A DNA stretch of 64,000 bases from Bursaphelenchus xylophilus (taxonomy: Eukaryota; Nematoda; Chromadorea; Rhabditida; Aphelenchoididae): contig CAJFCV020000003.1 of NCBI GenBank assembly GCA_904066235.2, forward strand, positions 744,001 through 808,000, given 5' to 3'. A model generated the notes under the pieces. The model did not search any database. It was not told the DNA's origin and saw nothing but the letters and a program-made list of their open reading frames with translations. The position numbers and the translations under genes were made by a program. Below, one piece after another: positions 56,968 to 64,000 of the stretch (its first letter is position 1; each line of letters starts with the position of its first letter).

Positions 56968-57204
56968 ATGCCGCGGGCCAGAGGAGTGCGCATCAGGCAC
57001 CACTATTTTTGTCATCGCCTGGTACGGGGAAAACGTTTCGCGTTCAACCGCCATTGCGAAAGCAGAGGCACAAACTTCAATCAAGATAACCTGCGGCAGA
57101 TACAAACGGATAGTCATCGCAGAGTGCCTCCGAGGAGGAATTTTCGCCGTTACTACGTGAGATATTGGAAATTAAGCCAGTTGGACCCAGTGTTGGCTTC
57201 CTGA
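56968..57204 (+). CDS. Arginine-rich small protein candidate, 78 aa
   Basis: Single frame beginning MPRARGVRIRHHYFCHRLVR and ending YWKLSQLDPVLAS; about a quarter Arg/Lys, with many His, Tyr and Asn. Not recognised. It could be a small nuclear or ribosome-associated protein or a chance frame. No splice signals or clear poly(A) signal support it. Confidence 0.25.
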   Translation: MPRARGVRIRHHYFCHRLVRGKRFAFNRHCESRGTNFNQDNLRQIQTDSHRRVPPRRNFRRYYVRYWKLSQLDPVLAS

Positions 57205-57589
57205 AGCCGGCATCGGTGGGTCAAATGAGGCCGAGGCAGAGTCAATTCTTTCCACATAAGGGAACTGCTCAAAGTGCGATTCTCATGTTGCAATGAGACT
57301 CCTGCGGCAATGGGATAATTCGAAAAAAGCATTTTTTTATCGTCCATCTGGCACAAGAAAGGCGAGGTGCACAATGCAATTTTGTTTCTTTGCACTACCT
57401 CGCGCGCGATTCCCCTTTTTTCGAGCGACAATTCAAGCCGATGTACGATTACGCGGAGTGAGAGCTCAAGAGTCAAGTGATTATTCAGTGGAAAGGAGGT
57501 GGAACACCACGTAGAAAAGTGCAATAAATTTGAATAATTGAAGACAGTTCTTTGTGGGAGAATCCCCAAATCTCGGTCGACACGGTCCA

Positions 57590-57704
57590 ATTTGACAACC
57601 CCAATCTCTCATACATTTAGTGCAAAATTTGCATGAATGAGTGAAAGCTCGATTTTCATGCAAACTTTGCACTAAATGTAAGAGAGATTGGGGTTCTCAA
57701 ATTG
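57590..57704. repeat. Perfect-looking hairpin, ~50-bp arms
   Basis: ACCCCAATCTCTCATACATT..TTTGCATGAA against TTCATGCAAA..ATGTAAGAGAGATTGGGGT with a ~10-nt loop. Long enough to fold in RNA; resembles a microRNA-like precursor or a small MITE. Confidence 0.7.
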
Positions 57705-58579
57705 TTCCACAGTCCAGAAGATAATCTACTTCTTCGTTTCAAAAGTTTCTGATGTGATTTTGTAAAGCATACCTTTGTAAAGCATATTAATTTTAGTTTC
57801 TCCACTTTTTGCTTTGTAATCAAGAGGATACGAAAAAAATTGCTGCTCTCCAAATCGTCGAACTTCCAACATTTCAACGAATGCTGTTATCATGTAAATC
57901 TTGTGACAGTCAAAACCCATTCCTCAGCGAATTCTGCTGATTTTGCAGATAAACGGGTTTTTTCAACATACGTCGAATTACTAGGCGCTCCCGGAAAATT
58001 CACAGAATAGTTTGCGAATCATCTTAATCGGCGGAACTTGATTGCTTCGTGTATATTTTCATAAGATGCGTAGATCCCGAGCACTATTTGCCAAACTTGC
58101 CCCAGCTTTCAAATGTGCAAAAAGAAATATTTGACGCATCATTACAGCATGTGGAATTTGTTGGTTACAGGCAATGAATGGCGTTTCCATGTTGTTGTGA
58201 ACGTTTCAATGTATGCCTGAACTACTGATCGATTTCATACTCGTGGGGGATCGCCCATTTTTGGAGATTGACCTGACCCTTAGACTTATTACCCGTATTA
58301 ACAAACAAAACTCTTTCTTTTAAAAAGCTTCGATCCCGTTTAAGCAAATTATGCATATAGTCCCTGTCACATGACGTTGTATTCGGACACAATTTTGGCT
58401 TTCTCGGTGCCGAAACATATTCACAGATGTCGCAAAATACGGTGTGAACCGATTGAGTTTGCCGTCGGTAGTGCTATCGCCAAAGCAGATGTTCGGCGTA
58501 GGCTTCGTCGTTCTCGTTTAGATACTTGATGTAGGTTGCAAAGGACTTCAGGCTTCTAAAAATGTGCATTTTAACGGGC

Positions 58580-58739
58580 ATATCAGTCTGTCGGGAAAAT
58601 AATGAGCACTCTGTCGCATTGAAAATCGCAACGCCGCCGAGAAAATAAAATGTGTTTCGGCAAAAATCAAATTGCTTTTTGCTTCAGCGCCGTGATTGGT
58701 GTGGCAACGTTGTGCTCATAATTTCCCCGACAGACTTAT
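58580..58739 (+). mobile_element. MITE-1A, full length
   Basis: F5 last intron; TATCAGTCTGTCGGGAAAAT to ATAATTTCCCCGACAGACTTA. Confidence 0.87.
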
Positions 58740-59005
58740 GGATAGACAATATACTGTATCAATTTATCTACGTTTTAGCTCATGCTTTACAGGAGTAGCT
58801 ATTGCAAGATTTTTGACAAATTTTTGTCGAATCATTGGTCCGGCCGAAGGGAAGAAGGCTAGAACCGTTTATGGAGAAGCCCGCAAAAACGAATAACTTT
58901 TTCACCGACCAAACGCGCTGCTTCGACAAACAACCAGCTCAAGTTGTGCATAGATCTTCGAAAGAATCTACCTATCACTGTCGGTCTTTCGTTTTCTTTT
59001 TTTTT

Positions 59006-59173
59006 AATATCAGTCTGTCCAGAAAATAATGTGAATTCGTCGCACTTTGGAATCGCACTTTTGGATATCACCGCCTTGCGACACCTAGCCGCGGCTGGAG
59101 ATTTGGTGCGCTACTGCGGCAAGACTAGATATTTTTCTTCGACAAAACCACATTATTTCTAAGACAGACTTAA
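59006..59173 (+). mobile_element. MITE-1B, full length
   Basis: F5 last intron; TATCAGTCTGTCCAGAAAAT..GTGAATTCGTC to CCACATTATTTCTAAGACAG. Confidence 0.82.
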
Positions 59174-59856
59174 ATAGATTTGTGCCAGGTTTCACTAAAG
59201 TCTGAGTGTCTCATTTCAAACACTTTGAATCGAAACTTATCAAAGGAACGTTTTCAATTTGGGAAACGTCTCCCCCAGAATACTTACTCAAAATCATCCA
59301 ACGCAATGAACGACTTTGGTGGCAGATTCCGATAGTGTTCCTTCTTAAAAACAATGTGTACCAGATCGTTGAATTGGTAGAACTTTTCCGTCACATAATC
59401 TTGACAGACCGAGTTTTAAAAGACGATTTCTGAGTCAGTGAATCAGCCGCCAGTTAGGCATGGACATAGGAAAAAATCAAATTTGAGTTTTTTGCATCAA
59501 AATGACTGTTGGTAGGTGCTAAACAAAAGCGAACAATATTTTTTCCTAAAACTTTCAACAAGGTACCATTTTTTACAATTTACTGTTTTAGAAGTAATCG
59601 CCTCCAGCTGTCGTATCTTACCTTACTGTGCGATGATTTGATGGTTACTGAAGTTTTTGACTCTTGCGGTGACGATGGAATCATTATTTTTCTGATCTTC
59701 CTACTGTAACATACCGTAATACCGTATCGGCCGCTAAAAAACGGCCGTAAAATCTTTGTTTCTGAAAACCCACAGCTGATTTTTTGATATGTTAATCAGC
59801 GTAAAATTCTGCTCTAGACGCAATCAAAAAAAGTTCAAAAAAGTGAATGACAAATT

Positions 59857-59924
59857 TCGTGGTATAGTGGTTAGTGGTCGGGACTACCAATCCAGCCTCC
59901 CAGGTTCGATTCCGGGTGGGTGCA
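59857..59924 (+). repeat. tRNA-like sequence in left foldback arm
   Basis: A-box-like TGGTATAGTGGTTAG, a possible anticodon loop CTACCAA and B box GGTTCGATTCC. Acceptor ends do not pair, so a derived element rather than a working tRNA. Confidence 0.6.
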
Positions 59925-60753
59925 AATCACGAAAAAATACTAGAAATCGACTTTAATGGAACAATCAAAGCTATTTGATTGATTCTAAGTGATTTTGGAC
60001 AATAACGGCACCTTTATGGGAGCCTAAAACGGATTTTTTAAAATTTTTGAGGCTTAATACGTGAAAAATAAAACGGCTTCAAACCGGCTGAAATTGATAC
60101 CACTTACTCTAGGGCTAATTATAAGACACTTTCCCGTTAACTTTTTTTGGGATCTTACTGTATCGTGGATTACTGTAACATAAAACTTATTCTCCTAAAC
60201 CGCGGTTTACTTCAGAATTCTCGCACAAATTTTTTAGTTTTTTAGTTAGATATTTTAATAAGAAAACAAAGATCCACTCTTGATGTATAAATCAAAATTT
60301 CCCCCCGTCTCCAATGTGTGTCGACGTTATCAACAACTGGTGAAACTGCGTGAGATTACTCAGGTGTTTCAAGTCGTACCGCCATATAAAAAAAATTTCT
60401 ACGCAAACCAAGCCTTTCTTAATCATTTTAAGCGTAATGGTGGGGATACGAGCTCTCTGTGCTATGTGGTATACAAAAAAATGGAAACGCGTTTCATGTT
60501 ACAGTAATCCACGATACAGTAAGATCCCAAAAAAAGTTAACGGGAAAGTGTCTTATAATTAGCCCTAGAGTAAGTGGTATCAATTTCAGCCGGTTTGAAG
60601 CCGTTTTATTTTTCACGTATTAAGCCTCAAAAATTTTAAAAAATCCGTTTTAGGCTCCCATAAAGGTGCCGTTATTGTCCAAAATCACTTAGAATCAATC
60701 AAATAGCTTTGATTGTTCCATTAAAGTCGATTTCTAGTATTTTTTCGTGATTT

Positions 60754-60820
60754 GCACCCACCCGGAATCGAACCTGGGAGGCTGGATTGGTAGTCCCGAC
60801 CACTAACCACTATACCACGA
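60754..60820 (-). repeat. tRNA-like sequence in right foldback arm
   Basis: Inverted copy of 59857-59924 with a one-base change next to the B box. Confidence 0.6.
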
Positions 60821-61358
60821 AATTTGTCATTCACTTTTTTGAACTTTTTTTGATTGCGTCTAGAGCAGAATTTTACGCTGATTAACATATCAAAAAATCA
60901 GCTGTGGGTTTTCAGAAACAAAGAATTTACGGCCGTTTTTTAGCGGCCGATACGGTATTACGGTATGTTACAGTAGGAAAACCAGAAAAATAATGATTCC
61001 ATCATCACCGCAAGAGTCAAAAACTTCAATAACCATCAAATCATCGCACAGTAAGGTAAGATACGACAGCTGGAGGCGATTACTTCTAAAACAGTAAATT
61101 GTAAAAAAATATACCTTGATGAAGGTTTTGGAAAAAAATATCGTTCGCTTTTGCTTAGCACCTTCCAACAGTCATTTTAATGCAAAAAACTCAAAATCGA
61201 TTTTTTCCTATGTCCACGGCTGACGCACTGACTCAGAAATCGTCTTTTAAATAAAATCGGCATTTCTTCTTGTTCTCGGAGAAGCACTTGTGATCGCACG
61301 TCAGATTCCCGCATTTTCCGTACAAATCAATGTCAGGGTAGCTGAAAAATGAAAAAAA

Positions 61359-61507
61359 TATTAGTCGGTCGGGAAAATAATGAGCACAATGTCGCTGCGC
61401 CAATTGTGTCGCTGGAGTGAAAAGAAATTGATTTCCCCGCGTTTATTTTCTTTGCGGCGATGGGATTTTCGATGCAACAGAGTGCTTTATTTTACCGACG
61501 GACTAAT
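61359..61507 (+). mobile_element. MITE-1A, full length
   Basis: F5 intron; TATTAGTCGGTCGGGAAAAT to TATTTTACCGACGGACTAAT. Confidence 0.85.
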
Positions 61508-62518
61508 GACAGCTTTGCAATAGAGCTGGGCAAAATTGAGACGGATAACAACGTAAAAGTCCCAGAAAATCCTACTTTTGCAGCTTCACAGTGATCTTTT
61601 CCCTTCCGCTGATTGTGTCGCAATGAGAGAGAACAATGTATTCGATCCCTTTGATCCCTTTGTATAGATCCCTTTTGTTTTAGTCCTCTTAATTTCTCGC
61701 AGAAGGTTCTTGTAGAAGTGAGGCCGCTGAAAAAAGACAAAAAAACAGTGTAAAGTTTCCAAATGTCATGACTGACATCAACCGTTCTTTTTTCCGGACG
61801 GTAAATTTTATTAAATCTCCCAAAATTAAAGAGCCGGTTTTAAAAATCTTTTGGATATCGAAAATCCTTTTCTGGTTACGTTAAGTAATGCAGTGCAACC
61901 CGACAACAGCAAACTCCCGTTAAGCAAAAAACTTCATCCACGCTGTTGTGCAACAAAGGCACAAAAATTCCTGTGCTCTCGGATCTCGGAAGAGGCAACC
62001 CAAAGAATATTGTAGAACAAAGATGTCTCCCGCCGATTGAGTTTCGTCCAAAGGAAGCGTCGCGACATGGCGATATCAACAAAAAATAAAAGAATTCCTA
62101 AAAATAAAAATAGAAAATATTTTTCGGTCTAAAAACCTCGCGAGAGATTCTCATTTTGTTCGAATTCAACCGGTAATGGGTGGGCGACTAACCGTGATGA
62201 AGAAGCCTCTTCTAAACCTGTTGCATTGCCTTCGCAACGTCGAGGGAAGTAGACGAGGTTTCTGGTGCCCCATCTAGACCACGATGGTTTGGTATACGCA
62301 TTAACCAATGGTGCAACAGCTGATAGAAAGGGAATTCTCCGATACGTCTGTGCCTACTGCCGTGCCGTGAACGACAAAAACCGAAGGAATAAAGAAGATG
62401 TCACGCATTCGCTTCCATCGTTCGCTTCACCGTTAAAGTAGATATAAACTTAACAAATGAGAGAACGCTATGCGGTCTCAATCAGGAAGCATGTAAAATT
62501 CAAGAGACTTTTGCAAAT

Positions 62519-63174
62519 GACCGCCTACCGGAAGTTCGAAAAACCCCAAGTTCGACAACCAAAAGTTCGAATGCCGCAAGTTCGAATGCCGCAAGTTCGA
62601 ATACTAGAAGTTCGAAAAACCTCAAATTAGAAAAACCAAAAGATCGAAAACCGGAAGTTCGAAATATGAAAATATAAAAAATGCAGAATGAAAAAAAGAA
62701 TTAAAACAGAAAAATAGATTTTGTTTATAAAATAGGATAATTTTAACTTAAAGTCTTTGCGATCTCATTCAAAAAAGACGGAACATCGAACTCGGAAAAA
62801 CGGGTTACCAAATTACCAATGAAGCAATATGAAGGAAGCAATATCCACCACACAAAGCCACGAATCCCGAGAACGACACAGTTGGATTGGCTCCGTGACG
62901 AATCTTGATCAGCTCGACACCACCAACCTCCATCGTAGAGAATGAATGAATGATTGAAGAGGAAGTGTATTTTGCAAAATAATTATATGCAAATTATAAT
63001 TTAAATATTAATTAACTTTTTTTCATTTTTGAACTTTAGTCATTCGAACTTTAGGTTATTCAAAGTTACGGTCATTCGAACATTAGGTAGTTCGAACTGG
63101 AGGTCGTTCGAACTTTAGTCATTCGAACTTTAGGCATTCGAACTTGCGGATTCGAACTTGCGGTATGTCTCCTT
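62519..63174. mobile_element. TTCGAA-rich element
   Basis: GACCGCCTACCGGAAGTTCG at the left and GAACTTGCGGTATGTCTCC at the right. It joins the left part of 53845-54068 to the right part of 54081-54474, with a unique ~150-bp middle. Confidence 0.75.
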
Positions 63175-63379
63175 TGCGAATGCCATGACATTTTTAGCAA
63201 CACAACGTAAAAATGGCTACCTGAACTTTATGTAATGTATTTGATATACCAAGACTATCTGAACTTTATGTATTCGATATATCAAGTTCGACCTTCACGT
63301 TTTTGGTATATAAGAAGGGTGCGTTATATTATTCCAAAAAGTTTCAAACTTACTTCATTTTTAGCCTACATGAAATTTT

Positions 63380-63535
63380 TGTTTTTTTTTAATCTAGGCA
63401 AAAAAAAATTATTTTTTTTTGGCATAGGTGGTTTTTTTTCATGTGGGCAAAAAAAAAATAATTTTTTTTTGGCATAGGTGGTTTTTTTTCATGTGGGCGA
63501 ATTTTTTTTTTTTTGCATAGGTGGTTTTTTTTTTC
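63380..63535. repeat. ~50-bp A/T-rich tandem repeat
   Basis: About three units of GGCATAGGTGGTTTTTTTTC followed by ATGTGGGC and an A-run. Confidence 0.85.
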
Positions 63536-63540
63536 ATACG

Positions 63541-63600
63541 TCAGTCTGTCGGGAAAGCAACGGCGGATCGTCGCGCCTCGGAATCGCCCATCATCACTTT
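63541..63600 (+). mobile_element. MITE-1B 5' end
   Basis: CAGTCTGTCGGGAAAGCAAC then GGCGGATCGTCGC and CTTTGCGACGGCG; the right end is missing. Confidence 0.7.
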
Positions 63601-63649
63601 GCGACGGCGAAGTTTGTGATCTCAGAAATTGGAAAGATGAAGAAATGGA

Positions 63650-63870
63650 AGTAGGCTAAAACCGAGATTTTGGCCTAGTTCATGCAGTCGGTGAAGATGT
63701 AGGCCAAAACCGAGATTTTGGCCTAGTTCATGCAGTCGGTGAAGTCGGTGAAGATGTAGGCCAAAACCGAGATTTTGGCCTAGTTCATGCAGTCGGTGAA
63801 GATGTAGGCCAAACCGAGATTTTGGGTTTTGGCCCAGTTGATTAAATCGAAGTTGATTAAATCGAACTAG
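63650..63870. repeat. Tandem repeat, 48-57-bp units with internal palindrome
   Basis: Three to four units of GTAGGCCAAAACCGAGATTT then TGGCCTAGTTCATGCAGTCG; AGGCCAAAA..TTTTGGCCT is palindromic. One unit carries an extra GTCGGTGAA. Confidence 0.9.
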
Positions 63871-64000
63871 GCCAAAACCATGATTTTCGCCTACTTCCTA
63901 CCCGCTTGGATGAACTAAGCCAAATCCACGTTTCCGCCCAGATCATAGAAAATCCTAAAACAGGTGGAGTTATATATCCAAAAATTCGCAAAATTTTTCT

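Larger units (their letters stand above)
55937..58309. other. Intergenic: repeats, a basic-protein frame and a hairpin
   Basis: MITE-1A at 56018-56172, R5 at 56290-56460, a small open frame at 56968-57204, R4 near 57260-57300 and a hairpin at 57590-57704. 57710-58300 shows nothing recognised. Confidence 0.5.
59420..61246. mobile_element. 1.83-kb foldback element with tRNA-like arms, inserted in F5
   Basis: Flanked by TTAA on both sides (59416-59419, 61247-61250). Termini AAGACGATTTCTGAGTCAGTG and CACTGACTCAGAAATCGTCTT. Two ~750-bp arms (59420-60182 and 60498-61246) are near-perfect inverted copies with a ~315-bp spacer. TTAA duplication is a piggyBac-type feature, but no transposase is encoded. 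Each arm carries a tRNA-like sequence. Confidence 0.9.
58310..61735 (-). pseudogene. GT10 fucosyltransferase pseudogene F5
   Basis: Minus-strand remains of exons 5-7 only: ~61735-61585 (ends SHCDTISGREKITVKLQK but with a GGGATC-type local duplication that breaks the frame), ~61343-61247 joined across an insertion to 59419-59287 (DIDLYGKCGNLTCDHKCF.., then NSVCQDYVTEKFYQFNDLVH..KSFIALDDFE), and 58555-58310 (SLKSFATYIKYLNENDEAYA..). In the last exon a TAG (58476-58474) replaces the Tyr after LLW. Exons 1-4 are absent. The exon with the GT10 signature is split by the 1.83-kb foldback element and has lost a few codons at the site. Confidence 0.9.
61736..64000. other. Right-hand gene-free end of the window
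   Basis: Repeat R8 near 61930-62200 (like 23250-23460), a TTCGAA element, an A/T-rich tandem repeat, a MITE-1B end and a ~48-57-bp tandem repeat. No gene recognised. Confidence 0.5.

Noticed and set aside
60280..60562. Transposase in the loop of the foldback element
   Set aside because: The 70-75-codon frames show no recognisable catalytic motif and overlap arm sequence.
59857..60820. Pair of real tRNA genes in inverted orientation
   Set aside because: No acceptor pairing, and both lie inside one transposon-like palindrome.
63235..63477. 80-codon frame in the A/T tandem repeat
   Set aside because: Phe/Lys/Gly-rich translation of homopolymer repeats.
63650..63870. CRISPR-like array
   Set aside because: Units are contiguous tandem copies without unique spacers, in a eukaryotic sequence.

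Overview
This is nuclear DNA from an animal, almost certainly a nematode. Genes are split into short exons with GT-AG introns. Three acyltransferase genes and one pseudogene carry an AG exactly three bases before the start codon (..AG-NNN-ATG), as expected for spliced-leader trans-splicing. Several families are typical of nematodes: NRF-6/OAC-type acyltransferases, DUF273 and DUF229 proteins, and a tandem set of alpha-1,3-fucosyltransferases. I cannot place the species. Gene models below were assembled by hand from conserved protein blocks and reading-frame phase. Most close exactly on a multiple of three; exceptions are stated.

Layout. 1-17.0 kb holds three OAC-type acyltransferases with SGNH tails: a 3' part at 1-2465 and complete genes at 8080-11701 and 13451-17036. 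The first two are near-identical tandem copies, and a DUF273 glycosyltransferase (4858-6880) and a Ty3/gypsy relic lie between them. At 17.8-22.3 kb an inverted 5' fragment of the family faces a fourth, complete acyltransferase (18901-22349). A DUF229 gene follows (23739-27223); a decayed copy of its first exon lies near 12.9 kb. On the minus strand 27839-29072 is xbp-1, with both the unspliced and the IRE1-spliced C-terminal frames open and a predicted 20-nt IRE1 intron. 29-37.8 kb has no gene I recognise but contains a candidate stress promoter. At 37.9-38.4 kb is a small secreted protein. 39.0-61.7 kb is a fucosyltransferase (GT10) array: two apparently intact minus-strand genes, one intact plus-strand gene, one minus-strand gene with a 1-nt frameshift, and a truncated pseudogene split by a 1.83-kb foldback element. 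A DxD glycosyltransferase-like gene, a FLYWCH/MULE-type zinc-finger gene and two small basic-protein candidates sit among them.

The non-coding part is dense in non-autonomous transposons. A TA-flanked ~150-bp MITE (TIR TCAGTCTGTCGGGAAAATAA) occurs more than 25 times, mostly inside introns, in two subfamilies. A second MITE (TACAGTG..) forms ~250-bp hairpins. There are also elements whose long ends are built from GGAGCC or CCGGGC repeats (10-bp and 8-bp target duplications), TTCGAA-rich palindromes, tRNA-derived elements and several short dispersed repeats.

Read together, the recognisable protein genes are mostly secretory-pathway glycan or lipid modifiers (fucosyl, other glycosyl and acyl transfer, and a sulfatase-fold protein), next to the unfolded-protein-response regulator XBP-1. 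Shared pathway function is an inference from family membership.
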